From NCBI GenBank assembly GCA_049300095.1, contig JBAQYM010000205.1, positions 21,418 to 85,417 on the forward strand: a DNA stretch of 64,000 nucleotides, read 5' to 3'. The notes beneath the pieces were generated by a model. The model made no database searches and had not been told where the DNA came from. It worked only from the letters and a program-made list of their open reading frames with translations. The translations under genes and the position numbers were made by a program. Position 1 is the stretch's first letter, and every line of letters begins with the position of its first letter. This DNA comes from SbD1 sp049300095. Lineage in GTDB: Bacteria; Desulfobacterota; Syntrophobacteria; Syntrophobacterales; Syntrophobacteraceae. This document shows, piece after piece, positions 52,755 through 62,099 of the stretch.

Positions 52755-52973
52755 GTGGTCAATATGAATGCGAGCGACAGAAATCAGCTAAATGCCCATA
52801 TCAGGGAAAGAGGCATCAAATCCGGTCAAAGGATATTTCCGATCTTTTATGCGGCGTGGAGATTGGTTGTAAAGAAGGCGGGCAAGCCGGCGGGGATCGA
52901 ACCAGAGCCGCACGATCTCAGAAGACATGCCGCCGCATATGCAATCCAGGCCTGGATGCCTGCCGCAAGCTGA
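52755..52973 (+). pseudogene. Tyrosine-recombinase remnant
   Basis: Contains IFYAAWRLVVKKAGKPAG and EPHDLRRHAAAYAIQAW, the conserved H-x-L-R-R-H-A region of integrases, but no N-terminus and no nucleophile Tyr. It is evidence of a second, decayed integrase next to the tRNA. Confidence 0.65.
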
Positions 52974-53161
52974 AGGTCAGTTGACATCACGAATTCCTGG
53001 AACGAACCCATGCACCGGAATGCGGCGAGGAACACAACAATCGGTGTGAGCACTTCCGCGAGGACCGGCAGAGCGGCACTCCGGGTTCTCCCACAAAGGT
53101 CCCAGTGGATGCTTGCACTCTATTTTCTTACCGTTTCCCGGCAAGCTGAATATTAAGCCGT

Positions 53162-53224
53162 TTCCGCAAGGTTCTGCCCCTTCCGCAAGTACCTGCCGCT
53201 TCCGCAAGCACCTGCCGGTTCCGC
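53162..53224. repeat. 3.3 tandem copies of a 19-bp unit
   Basis: Unit TTCCGCAAGYACCTGCCGC at 53162, 53181 and 53200, plus a partial copy at 53219. The first copy is diverged. 52974-53411 holds no gene that I can support. Confidence 0.8.
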
Positions 53225-53411
53225 TGATTGCTCCTGTGATTGAATGCGGCAAAAAATGATTACCATATTCTCATCGGCATCCCGCGAAACAGGCCCGGAT
53301 GAAGGGCCGGCATCGCAGGGACACTGACCGATGCGTAATCATACAAGATCTGAAGGCGTTTGTTCCAGGGCAAGTCCGCCACGGCCGGGTAAACCAGGAG
53401 GGGTTTCCATT

Positions 53412-54566
53412 ATGGATTCTGAGTGGATCGATGTTTCGGCGCCGATAAGGACGGGAATGGTGCATTGGCCGGATAATTCACCCGTAGTGATCGAAAGGGC
53501 CCTGGACATCGAGCGCGGGGACAGCGCCAACGTCTCGAGAATATCCATGGGCGCTCATACCGGGACGCACATGGATGCCCCCATCCATTTTCTCGAACAC
53601 GGAAGAGGCATAGAGGAACTGCCCCTGTCGGTTGCGATCGGGAGGGCCAGGGTGATTGAAATCGAGAATACCGTAGTCGTAAACCCCGATGAACTGGTCC
53701 CGCACAAGATTCGACGCGGTGAGCGGGTCCTTTTCAAGACCGTTAACTCCATGGGGTGGTGGCGAAGCGATTCTTTCGCGGAGGATTTTGTATGCCTCTC
53801 ATGCGAGGCTGCCAAATACCTGGTCGACCGGGGCGTGCGTATGGTCGGAATCGATTACCTGTCGGTGGGCGGTTTTAAAACTGACGGCGCGGCCACGCAC
53901 CGATGCCTCCTCTTCTGCTACGACAAACGCCTCAATGATCGACTCGCATCAGGGACCGCCGAAGATGTGAGGCTTCATCTGCTTGCGGATGCCGGCTACC
54001 AGGACAAGCTGCTTCGGTTTATCGAAAATCATGACGAGCCGAGGGCCGCCGCGGTTTTTCCTCCCCTCAGGGAACGTGCGGCGGCCCTTATCGTGGCCAC
54101 TTTGCCCGGAGGGAAGCTTTTCCACGACGGCCAGATCGAGGGGCGGAAGATAAGGGTCCCTGTTTCCCTGGGGCGCCGTCCGCCGGAGGAACCGGATAAA
54201 GCCCTTCGTTCGTTCTATCACAAGCTGTTGGCCGCGGCCGGATCACACTGCCTTAAGGATGGAGAGTGGACGCTGTGCGAGCGATCGGGTTGGCCCGACA
54301 ATGCGTCCTGGACCAATGTCCTGGCCTGGCGCCGGCGCGCGGGGGAAGAGAAATGCCTCGTTGCCGTCAATGCGTCCGATCACAGGTCTCAGGCATTGAT
54401 CCGGATACCGTGGCAGGATATCGGCGGCGCGCAATGGGGCCTGGTCGACGTGCTCAGCGATGAACGATTCGACCGGAACGGGGACCGGATGCAATCTCCG
54501 GGGTTGTACGTGGACCTCGATGGCTGGAATTGGCATTTCCTCAGGTTCGTTGAAACCGATCGGTGA
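53412..54566 (+). CDS. Chimeric ORF: cyclase-family N-terminus joined to GH13 C-terminus
   Basis: 384 aa from the ATG at 53412 (GGAGGGG 9 nt upstream). Residues 1 to about 178 are a cyclase/kynurenine-formamidase-type domain with the metal motif AHTGTHMDAPIHFLEHG and VGIDYLSVGGFKTDGAATHR. From FCYDKRLNDRLASGTAEDVR onward the sequence switches to the C-terminal part of a GH13 alpha-amylase-type glycosidase (LLRFIENHDEPRAAAVF, EGRKIRVPVSLGRRPPEEPD, and a C-terminal barrel). The cyclase lacks its last strand and the glycosidase its catalytic half. I read it as a fusion by deletion; the cyclase half might still fold. Confidence 0.8.
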   Translation: MDSEWIDVSAPIRTGMVHWPDNSPVVIERALDIERGDSANVSRISMGAHTGTHMDAPIHFLEHGRGIEELPLSVAIGRARVIEIENTVVVNPDELVPHKIRRGERVLFKTVNSMGWWRSDSFAEDFVCLSCEAAKYLVDRGVRMVGIDYLSVGGFKTDGAATHRCLLFCYDKRLNDRLASGTAEDVRLHLLADAGYQDKLLRFIENHDEPRAAAVFPPLRERAAALIVATLPGGKLFHDGQIEGRKIRVPVSLGRRPPEEPDKALRSFYHKLLAAAGSHCLKDGEWTLCERSGWPDNASWTNVLAWRRRAGEEKCLVAVNASDHRSQALIRIPWQDIGGAQWGLVDVLSDERFDRNGDRMQSPGLYVDLDGWNWHFLRFVETDR

Positions 54567-54569
54567 GGC

Positions 54570-55019
54570 TTGAAGGCGCGCCGCCCGGGCGAGTCCATCT
54601 ACGACCTCATCGGGATGTACGATATGTCGACCGATGACGAGTACCGTGAGCGGGGCATAAATCTTTTGCACGGCTACCTGGCGGAATACTATGTCGATGA
54701 GCCGGAATACATCGTGCGGGTTCCTCCCGGCCTGAAAGATGTCGCCGTGCTCCTCGAACCGACCAGCGTAATCGAAAAAGGAATAACGCAGGCGTATGAA
54801 ATCCAGCGCCGCATGCGGATATGGCGACCGCGCGGGGCGGCGGTGCTCGGGGCCGGCGCGATAGGACTCCTGGCGACCATGGCGCTCAAGCCCAGGGGTC
54901 TGGAGGTCTGCGCCTTTGCCCGGACGAGGCCGCCCAACGCCAAAGCCGATCTGGTCAATGAGATCGGCGGCTGCTACCACAGCACGCGGGGCATGACTCT
55001 CTCGGCGGGGACCGATCTG
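54570..55019 (+). pseudogene. Glucose/alcohol dehydrogenase (MDR family), internal fragment
   Basis: The same frame continues after the chimera's stop. RPGESIYDLIGMYDMSTDDE, RGINLLHGYLAEYYVDEPEY and AAVLGAGAIGLLATMALKPR are the middle of a zinc-type glucose 1-dehydrogenase with its Rossmann GxGxxG. Both the N-terminal catalytic part and the C-terminal NAD-domain end are missing. Confidence 0.75.
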
Positions 55020-55020
55020 G

Positions 55021-55389
55021 TTTCCCGTCAACTACCTGCTCATAGAGGTCCTGGAGCGCTACCATAACTTCTACGGCGATACCCTGAAGGTCGAGTGCCC
55101 CACGGGCTCGGGGCGGTGGATGGACCTCGACCGGGTGGCCGGGGAGCTTTCCAGGCGGCTTGCATCCATCTATATTCCCGGCCGGAACGGCCGGTCCCCC
55201 TGGTATGGGGAAACGGTGGAATTTGCCCAAAACCCGTTCTGGAAAGATTACCTGCTCTTCTACGAGTACTTCCACGGTGAAAACGGAATGGGCCTCGGGG
55301 CCAGTCACCAGACGGGTTGGACCGCCCTCATCAACAGGCTGATCAATGATTCGGTCAAAGCCAGATCGGCTCTTCCCAAAGCCCCCTGA
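55021..55389 (+). pseudogene. GH63-type glycosidase, C-terminal fragment
   Basis: Open from the junction at 55021: FPVNYLLIEVLERYHNFYGD, KVECPTGSGRWMDL, DYLLFYEYFHGENGMGLGAS and HQTGWTALINRL. This matches the C-terminus of large GH63-like glucosidases. The frame change from the dehydrogenase piece is abrupt. Together with the two preceding fragments it shows a sugar-metabolism cluster collapsed by deletions. Confidence 0.75.
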
Positions 55390-55476
55390 CAAGTCCCTAA
55401 ACCAAGTTCAACTGAAGAGCCATATCTCGGTCCCGGTTTTATGAAAAGCGACTGTCATCACCAGGCATTTGCTTAT

Positions 55477-56589
55477 TTACCCGCCGTTGCCTCCGTTGTG
55501 CGCGGCGGCGCGGGCCAAAAGGCTGAGCGCCGTGCCGGAGCGGGGTTCCACCTTGCCGGAGAGGAGCCGTCTGGCGTTGCTGTCATCGAAGACAGGCGTC
55601 TCGAAGAGATAATCACGGTAAGGACGCAGGAGATTGTCCAACTTCCGCTCCCAAAACGTCATCCCCGCCATCGGGAGTCTGCGGTCTTCGAAGGGTTCGA
55701 GTCCGGAAATCCCGAGGGTGTCCATGACCTGCCGGATCACCTCACAGTTTTTGGGAGGCGTTGAATCGACCAGGTGATACGTTGCGGCGGTTTGCCAACC
55801 ATTATCGGATGCCTCCAACATCGCCCGCACCACATAGGTGACCGGTACGATATTGAGGCTCGACTCCCCGGAGCCTCGAATCCTCAGCGGCCGCCGGCCG
55901 GCGCGAAGTCGCCTTCGATAAAGGCGGCAGAGCCGGGCAAAGTCCGCAAAGCGGGCCGAAATGGGATCGAACCAGGTCGAAAGCGGGGCGTTCGGGTCCG
56001 CGACCACGATGCTGGGGCGAAAGACGGCCAGATGGACCCCCAGGTCCAGGCAGGCTTTCCGGATGCACTGCTCGGCCTTGAGCTTTATTTGCTCATAGGG
56101 ATTGCGGAAGGTCTGTCCCAGGTCCAATTCTTCCTCGTATGCGATTCCGCTCCTTCTCCCCGCGACATAGGCCGTGCTGATATGATGAAACTTCAGCTCG
56201 CGACCCCGGTGCATGGCGCGAAGAACGTTTGTCGGCCCATCCAGGTGCACCGCGCGATAGGCGGACCGGTCCTCGGGCTGGAACCGGATATCGCCCCCGC
56301 AGTGAAAGATTTGTCCGATCTCGGCGGCCAGGCGCTGTTGAAGGCCTCGATTCAGGCCAAGGTATGGCGCGACCAGGTCACCTTCGATGACCTCGAGATT
56401 CGAAGTCATTTCCGGAGACAGCGGCATGCCGCGGGTAATTTCGAGTATTCGCGCCAGGCGCCTTGCGGCGGGCAGCCCCCGGCCCGCGCGCACGAGGGCG
56501 AAAACATGGCAGCCTCGCTCAAGAAGCGATACGACCAGGTGACGGCCGATGAATCCCGTGGCCCCGGTGACGAAGACGGTCTGCTCCAT
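55477..56589 (-). CDS. Extended SDR / thioester-reductase-like oxidoreductase
   Basis: 370 aa from the ATG at 56589, overlapping the glycosyltransferase stop by 1 nt. N-terminal Rossmann motif FVTGATGFIGRHLVVSLLER, the active-site Y-x3-K in NPYEQIKLKAEQ, and VFRPSIVVADP and SSLNIVPVTYVVRAMLEASD as in fatty acyl-CoA/thioester reductases (NAD_binding_4). It probably reduces or modifies a lipid or nucleotide-sugar thioester; substrate unknown. Last gene of a three-gene minus-strand operon. Confidence 0.85.
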   Translation of the reverse strand: MEQTVFVTGATGFIGRHLVVSLLERGCHVFALVRAGRGLPAARRLARILEITRGMPLSPEMTSNLEVIEGDLVAPYLGLNRGLQQRLAAEIGQIFHCGGDIRFQPEDRSAYRAVHLDGPTNVLRAMHRGRELKFHHISTAYVAGRRSGIAYEEELDLGQTFRNPYEQIKLKAEQCIRKACLDLGVHLAVFRPSIVVADPNAPLSTWFDPISARFADFARLCRLYRRRLRAGRRPLRIRGSGESSLNIVPVTYVVRAMLEASDNGWQTAATYHLVDSTPPKNCEVIRQVMDTLGISGLEPFEDRRLPMAGMTFWERKLDNLLRPYRDYLFETPVFDDSNARRLLSGKVEPRSGTALSLLARAAAHNGGNGG

Positions 56590-57308
56590 TACGAGACTCC
56601 CACGTCCACGAAGGGTGTCTTCCTCCGCTCGTTTTCCTTTCGATACGCCGCCGCATAGCGCTCTGTGTCGATCCCCAGCCTGTGCCTCAGAAGCAGTACG
56701 GCAATCCACAAAAAGGTCCGGGCGATCCCGCCGCGCAGGAACCTGCGGCCCGAGGTCGGAAGAGGTCTCCGGATCAAAACCGTGCGGCCTGTGCGCCTCA
56801 TCGACATGCAGAACGCTACGTCTTCCAGGATTGCCTTGTTCGGAAATCCTCCGGCGCGTTTGAAAGCATCTCTTCGTACGAAAATTCCCTGGTCGCCGAA
56901 ATAATTCTTCGTCAACCGATACCGTAACCGGTCGACGGCCGTGGCCACCCTCAATCCGAATACCGGCTCGATAAACTGCTGCTCGAACGCGCCGCCGACC
57001 ACCTCCGGGGCTGAGAGGGCTTCGCGGATCATCCCCGAAAAACCCGGCGGAGGGAAAGAATCGGCGTGCAGGAAGAAAAACACATCGCCACGGGCCGCCC
57101 GCGCTCCCGCATTCATCAGCGCCGCGCGGGTGCAATCGCTCCCGTGGACAACGGTGGCCCAGCGCCGGGCAACATCGGCGGTGCGGTCCTGGCTGCCTCC
57201 TTCGGCGACGATTATTTCCGCATCAGCCGGGGCGCATTTCCTCAGATGCGAGAGCGTCCTTCCGAGATGCGCCTCTTCGTTCCTTGCCGGGATAATTATG
57301 CTGATCAT
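56589..57308 (-). CDS. GT2-family glycosyltransferase (TIGR04283-like)
   Basis: 239 aa from the ATG at 57308. MISIIIPARNEEAHLGRTLS, VAEGGSQDRTADVARRWATV, ARGDVFFFLHADSFPPPGFS and FGDQGIFVRRDAFKRAGGFP show the GT-A fold with an HAD metal motif. The pattern matches TIGR04283 transferases, often annotated in arsenosugar or selenium-linked contexts. Start is 17 nt beyond the DUF1571 stop. Product unknown. Confidence 0.88.
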   Translation of the reverse strand: MISIIIPARNEEAHLGRTLSHLRKCAPADAEIIVAEGGSQDRTADVARRWATVVHGSDCTRAALMNAGARAARGDVFFFLHADSFPPPGFSGMIREALSAPEVVGGAFEQQFIEPVFGLRVATAVDRLRYRLTKNYFGDQGIFVRRDAFKRAGGFPNKAILEDVAFCMSMRRTGRTVLIRRPLPTSGRRFLRGGIARTFLWIAVLLLRHRLGIDTERYAAAYRKENERRKTPFVDVGVS

Positions 57309-57324
57309 CCGGACTTCCCCCGCG

Positions 57325-58095
57325 TCAAAATCCATATTTATCGTTTTGCCGCGAAAAGTCCATAACCGTGAATCCTACGTTGAGCTTCACATCCGTATAG
57401 GAATACTTTTCGACCAATACGTCCCTGTCGTCATAAAACATGTTGCCCACGGGGAGCAGGCACTCCTTATCGATGGTCATAACCATCCGGGAAGCGTAGT
57501 ACTTCCTGCCCTCGCGCGAATTAAACCCGGCCTCGATAACCGTGGCGGGTCTTCCATTAACAGCCTCCTCGCCCATACGAATGATCCGGCATTCCCCGCG
57601 CGGAAGGGCCCTGTCCAGATTGCGCCTGAGTTCCTCGATGATGAAGCCGAAACCGACCTCGGTGATCGGATGGCGATTGCCTTTCATCGCGGTCGAGCCC
57701 CTCGGGTCAAGCGACAGGGTAACCACCCCGAGAATGCCGCCTCCGCGGGCGATGAGCTTGTTGTCGTATTTCCCCTGCGCGTACAGGGCTTCCGTCCCCT
57801 TGAGCGGTTCACCGACCCATTTCATATAGACTTTTAGCGGCTTTTGGAATTTCAGCAGGATCGTCTCTTCCGGCAGCAACTTCCCCCCCACCCGTTCCTG
57901 TTTGTGAAAAACGGCCTGATAATCGTTAACCCGCGCATAACTCGATTCCATTTGCTCGATCAGGCGTACGATGTCGGCCGGATCGGCCGCCGCCGCAACG
58001 GAGGGGACAAGAACGGCCGCGCAAAGGACCAGCGGCAGGAAAACCCGCGCTCCGAGCCGGGTGGCCGTTTCGTTGCTTGACTTATCCTTCCTCAT
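57325..58095 (-). CDS. Exported DUF1571-like / LolA-fold protein
   Basis: 256 aa with a signal peptide (VFLPLVLCAAVLVPSVAAAA). RLIEQMESSYARVNDYQAVF, then VYMKWVGEPLKGTEALYAQG, KYDNKLIARGG and EKYSYTDVKLNVGFTVMDFS. The beta-rich LolA-like fold suggests a periplasmic lipid carrier. It heads the operon with the glycosyltransferase and reductase and may ferry the product. Confidence 0.8.
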   Translation of the reverse strand: MRKDKSSNETATRLGARVFLPLVLCAAVLVPSVAAAADPADIVRLIEQMESSYARVNDYQAVFHKQERVGGKLLPEETILLKFQKPLKVYMKWVGEPLKGTEALYAQGKYDNKLIARGGGILGVVTLSLDPRGSTAMKGNRHPITEVGFGFIIEELRRNLDRALPRGECRIIRMGEEAVNGRPATVIEAGFNSREGRKYYASRMVMTIDKECLLPVGNMFYDDRDVLVEKYSYTDVKLNVGFTVMDFSRQNDKYGF

Positions 58096-58325
58096 GGGGT
58101 CCCCCGCGGGCAGGTGGAAACCGGCTTTTCAAATACCGGAGAGTCCGCCGGCTCGGACGTCATGCGCGTCATTGGCTTAAAGGCAGTACCGTTCACTTGG
58201 AGCGCCTCCGGCGGGCATGCCCCACGACGATCGCCATCGAGTGCGGCTTAAGTGAACCGTATCTGGCTTAAAGGTTACGTTCCTCGCGGGTGGACGCCGT
58301 AAAGGATGAGCGGCGCCTTACGGGA

Positions 58326-58691
58326 TCAACTGTCGCACGCGCATTTTCCGCTCGATGGGCGTCCCCTGTCAGCGAAGGGGGTCGGCTGTTCCGGCGCCAG
58401 GTCGGCATCCGCGGCCGGATAAGGTCCCGTGCCGGCCTGCCTTTCCCACTCCAGTGCAATATCCTGGGCGGGGGGGTCCGTTATTGCGGCAAGACTAACC
58501 AAGATTCTGGTGCGACCGCCCTCACTCGGTCCGGCAACCAGCCGCTTGCCCTCGTTATAGAAGTGATCTTCCCCGATGGGCAGCCAACCCTCCTCGAAGA
58601 CGGCGGCCGCTTCGATTTCGGTGTATCGGTCCGGTGGAAAATTCGGATCGGCGCGGCCGATGATCTCTTTTACTTCATCCAGAACCACCAT
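58326..58691 (-). CDS. Hypothetical 121-aa protein
   Basis: ATG at 58691 with AAGGAG 6 nt upstream. N-terminal half: DEVKEIIGRADPNFPPDRYT, EIEAAAVFEEGWLPIGEDHF and RTRILVSLAAITDPPAQ, soluble alpha-beta. The C-terminal third is Pro/Ala-rich and ends GKCACDS. No family recognised. The gene stands alone on the minus strand. Confidence 0.55.
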   Translation of the reverse strand: MVVLDEVKEIIGRADPNFPPDRYTEIEAAAVFEEGWLPIGEDHFYNEGKRLVAGPSEGGRTRILVSLAAITDPPAQDIALEWERQAGTGPYPAADADLAPEQPTPFADRGRPSSGKCACDS

Positions 58692-59076
58692 GTTCCACTC
58701 CTTACCCGCTGCTCCCAGCGCTCTAATACATTCATAATAGATACTCACTTATTGCTCCGCGTAAACAGACGGAGGGAAATTTCTTTTGGAAACCATCCCG
58801 GCAAATCCCGCCGGGACATAGCCTTCCTCCGCGGACGGGCGCGAAAACCTTGCGATCACGGCCCGGTCAGTGGGGCCGGATGATTTTCCTCCCCCGCTTG
58901 AACGTCCAAATGACATTTCAGGCGTTTACCACGGCCGCAACCGTCCTTAGATTGGCAGGCAATGGTTTCCGCAAGGCAAGAAGCCCCGCATCGATGCGCC
59001 TGGACCCCGGGGGCTCCAGCACCGCGCCGCTCGGGATTTAGATACGTCATCATGAAGAGGCAATCGCGGAGGGTTC
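58692..59076. other. Intergenic stretch before the nuo operon
   Basis: 385 bp without a supported ORF or RNA gene. The nuo promoter should lie here; I see no convincing -35/-10 pair or sigma-54 site. A GGAGG at 59070 belongs to nuoA. Confidence 0.5.
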
Positions 59077-59487
59077 ATGCAACCGATTCCTGATGCAGGG
59101 ACAATGTCGCCCTGGGAGCCGGGGGTATTCAGTCTTGTCATCTATTCTCTAATAGTGGTCGCCTTCATAGCATCCCAGCTATTCCTCGCCGCATGGCTCG
59201 GGGAAAAGAAAAAAAGCACCGAAAAATCAAGGCCCTACGAATGCGGCATCATCCCCACCGGGACGGCGCGTTTCCGCTACCCGGTGCCTTTCTACCTGGT
59301 CGCCATTTTTTTCCTGATATTCGATGTCGAGGCGGCGTACATTTTCTCCTGGGCCGTCGTCTATGAGGATGTCGGCTGGCCGGGTCTCGCGCAGATGTCG
59401 TTTTTCATCATCCTGTTGCTCGTGGGACTCTTCTATATCTGGAAACACGGAGGACTCGATTGGAGAGCGGCGTACAAGGGAAAGTAG
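59077..59487 (+). CDS. nuoA: NADH-quinone oxidoreductase subunit A
   Basis: 136 aa with GGAGG 5 nt upstream. Three membrane spans and the family segment KKKSTEKSRPYECGIIPTGT, then FRYPVPFYLVAIFFLIFDVE. NuoA is a membrane-arm subunit near the quinone site. It overlaps the nuoBCD start by 28 nt. Confidence 0.95.
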   Translation: MQPIPDAGTMSPWEPGVFSLVIYSLIVVAFIASQLFLAAWLGEKKKSTEKSRPYECGIIPTGTARFRYPVPFYLVAIFFLIFDVEAAYIFSWAVVYEDVGWPGLAQMSFFIILLLVGLFYIWKHGGLDWRAAYKGK

Positions 59488-61940
59488 GCGACCGTTTCCT
59501 GGACATCGTGGATACCGTCGTCAACTGGTCGCGTAAATACAGCCTGTGGCCGATGTTTTTCGGGCTTTCGTGCTGCTTTGTCGAAGAGGCGGCCGCGTTT
59601 ACCGCGCGCTACGACCTGGCCCGTTTCGGGGCCGAGGTGCTGCGTCCCTCCCCGAGACAGGCAGACCTCCTGATCGTTTCCGGCACGGTGTTCAAAAAAA
59701 TCGCGCCGGTCGTCCTGCGCCTCTACGAACAGATGCCCGAGCCCAAGTGGGTCATCTCGATGGGGTCGTGTTCGAATTGCGGCGGCATGTACGATGTTTA
59801 CAGCGTCGTACAGGGGGTGGACCAGATAATTCCCGTGGACGTATACGTGCCGGGATGCCCGCCGCGCCCGGAAGCCCTTCTCCAGGGGCTTGTCGTCTTG
59901 CAGGAAAAAATCGTCGCGACCGAAAAACCGGCGCGAAGGATCTTTCATCTCGCAGGAGGCTCGCAGGGGACCGAAAGGCCGGTCCTGACCGACGGGATCA
60001 CCAAATCGCGGGACCCGCGCGGTCCGGGAAACGAAGGGGTGACGATACGGGGAACATCGGCCACCGTCCTGCCGTCCGCGCACTGGGGCAGCCGCTCGGA
60101 TGTGATGTGGACGCCTCCCGCCCGCCGGATCGAGATCTCGGAGCCCGACAGGTCGCTTGCCGCCGTCCTGGCCGGCCGGTTTGGAGACGCGGTGCGTCCC
60201 GAGCCGCTCACCTCGGACATGGCGACCTTTAACGTGGATGAGGGCAGCCTGGGGGACGTGCTGCGCTTTCTCAAGACCGAGGCCGAGCCTAAATACCGGC
60301 GGCTGGACGACCTTACGGCCATCGATGAATCGGCCAGGAGGGACCGGGTCTGGAACAGGGGTTTCGCGGAGGCCGTCACCGACGTGGGCGCGGCCTGCGG
60401 CCAGGGCGAGAGGGCAAAGCGGCCCTGTGCCGATTACACCCTGGTCTATCACCTGCTCTCCTTCGATGCCGCAACCCGCGTGCGCATCAAGACGGGGCTT
60501 AGCGGAAAAGACCCGGCGGCCCGCACGGTGACCGGCATCTGGCCCTCGGCCAACTGGTACGAGCGCGAGGTCTTCGACATGTTCGGCATCCGCTTCGAAG
60601 GCCACCCGAACCTTCGAAGAATCCTGATGCCGCATAACTGGGAAGGCCATCCCCTGAGAAAAGACTATCCGGGGCGGGCAACCGCGATGCCCCCGTACAC
60701 CACCGCCGACGCTCGCTCCGAGCAGCCCCTGGACGCCGCGGAGATAATGGCCCTGGACCGCAAAAAGCCCGGCGGCGAGCACGAGTTTCTTTTAAACATC
60801 GGGCCGCACCACGTAAGCACTCACGGCCTGCTCCGCTTCGTCGCCTCGCTCGATGGCGAGCAGATAACGGGACTCGACCTCGAAATCGGCTATCACCACC
60901 GGGCCGCGGAAAAAATCGGCGAGCGCCAGACCTGGCACCAGTTTATCCCTTACACCGACCGCGTGGACTACCTCGCCGGGATCGCCAACGAACTCCCCTA
61001 TGTCATGGCGGTGGAAACCCTTGCGGACATCAAGGTCCCCGAACGCGCCCAAGTGATCCGGGTGATGCTGAGCGAGCTTTTTCGGCTCAGCAACCACCTT
61101 GTCTGGTTCGCGACCTACGCGCACGACCTCGGGGCCATGTCGCCCAATTTCTACACCTTCGCCGAACGGGAGATGGTCCTCGATATCGTGGAACTTATCA
61201 CCGGGGGCAGGCTGCACCCGTCCTGGTTCCGAATCGGAGGGGTGGCGGCCGACCTGCCGGAGGGCTGGAAGGAGGCGGTCGACGCGCTGGTCGCGATCTT
61301 CCCGCGCCGGCTCCGCGAATACGAAAGCCTGATCCGCAAAAACCCCATCTTCATTGCCAGGACCGAGGGGATCGGGCGCATAACGCTTGAAGACGCCATG
61401 GACTGGGGGGTTACCGGACCGAATTTGCGCGCCTGCGGCTTGGAGTGGGACCTGCGCAAAAAATTCCCCTATTCCGGCTACGAAAACTTCGACTTCGAGG
61501 TCCCCACGGCCACGGGGGGCGATTGCTACGCGCGCTACCTGGTGAGGGTCGAGGAAATGCGCCAGAGCATCCGGATAATCGAGCAGGCGGCGGCGAGGAT
61601 GCCTCCGGGCCGGTATGTCGCCGACGATTACCGCTACGTGATCCCGAAGCGCGCCGATATGCTCAAAGACATCGAGACCCTTATCCATCACTTCATAAAC
61701 GTTACCGGCGGCCCCAAGATCCCGCGCGGGGAAGCTTACGCGGCCTGTGAGATCCCGAGGGGAGAGCAGGGCTACTACGTGGTGAGCGACGGCCTCGGCT
61801 ATGCCTACCGCATGCGCATTCGCGGACCGGGTTTTGCCAACGTGCAGGTGATCCCGCTCATGGCCGCCGGTGAAAGCATAGCGGACCTCATCGCGATCCT
61901 CGGTTCGATGGACTACATCCTGCCGGACATCGACAGGTAA
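59460..61940 (+). CDS. nuoBCD: Fused NADH-quinone oxidoreductase subunits B-C-D
   Basis: 826 aa, TTG start after GGAGG. Residues about 1-165 are NuoB with the N2 cluster cysteines (C38, C39, C104/C107, C133 in LSCC, GSCSNCGG and PGCPPRP). About 225-410 are NuoC (TLVYHLLSFDAATRVRIKTG and YEREVFDMFGIRFEGHPNLR). About 430-826 are NuoD (NIGPHHVSTHGLLRFVASLD, EIGYHHRAAEKIGERQTWHQ, GGKIP-like GPKIPRGEAYAACEIPRGEQ). The protein forms the quinone-reducing connecting module of complex I. Fusions of B, C and D occur in some deltaproteobacteria. Confidence 0.95.
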   Translation: MESGVQGKVGDRFLDIVDTVVNWSRKYSLWPMFFGLSCCFVEEAAAFTARYDLARFGAEVLRPSPRQADLLIVSGTVFKKIAPVVLRLYEQMPEPKWVISMGSCSNCGGMYDVYSVVQGVDQIIPVDVYVPGCPPRPEALLQGLVVLQEKIVATEKPARRIFHLAGGSQGTERPVLTDGITKSRDPRGPGNEGVTIRGTSATVLPSAHWGSRSDVMWTPPARRIEISEPDRSLAAVLAGRFGDAVRPEPLTSDMATFNVDEGSLGDVLRFLKTEAEPKYRRLDDLTAIDESARRDRVWNRGFAEAVTDVGAACGQGERAKRPCADYTLVYHLLSFDAATRVRIKTGLSGKDPAARTVTGIWPSANWYEREVFDMFGIRFEGHPNLRRILMPHNWEGHPLRKDYPGRATAMPPYTTADARSEQPLDAAEIMALDRKKPGGEHEFLLNIGPHHVSTHGLLRFVASLDGEQITGLDLEIGYHHRAAEKIGERQTWHQFIPYTDRVDYLAGIANELPYVMAVETLADIKVPERAQVIRVMLSELFRLSNHLVWFATYAHDLGAMSPNFYTFAEREMVLDIVELITGGRLHPSWFRIGGVAADLPEGWKEAVDALVAIFPRRLREYESLIRKNPIFIARTEGIGRITLEDAMDWGVTGPNLRACGLEWDLRKKFPYSGYENFDFEVPTATGGDCYARYLVRVEEMRQSIRIIEQAAARMPPGRYVADDYRYVIPKRADMLKDIETLIHHFINVTGGPKIPRGEAYAACEIPRGEQGYYVVSDGLGYAYRMRIRGPGFANVQVIPLMAAGESIADLIAILGSMDYILPDIDR

Positions 61941-61944
61941 AGAC

Positions 61945-62074
61945 TTTTCACCGCGGAGGGCTCAGAGAACGCTGAGAACAACATTGAGAAAACCTGACAG
62001 AATAAACCGAAATATATCTGTTTTCTTACTCAGTCTTTTCCTCCGCGCCCTCTGCGTTCTCTGCGGTGAAAAAA
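61945..62074. repeat. Palindromic intergenic element inside the nuo operon
   Basis: TTTTCACCGCGGAGGGCTCA at the left is mirrored by CTCCGCGCCCTCTGCGTTCT CTGCGGTGAAAA at the right, with an AT-rich middle. It belongs to the same arm family as 784-956 and 32.77 kb and separates nuoBCD from nuoH by 159 bp. Confidence 0.75.
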
Positions 62075-62099
62075 GAACTAAAGGGACCAAAGGAACTCT

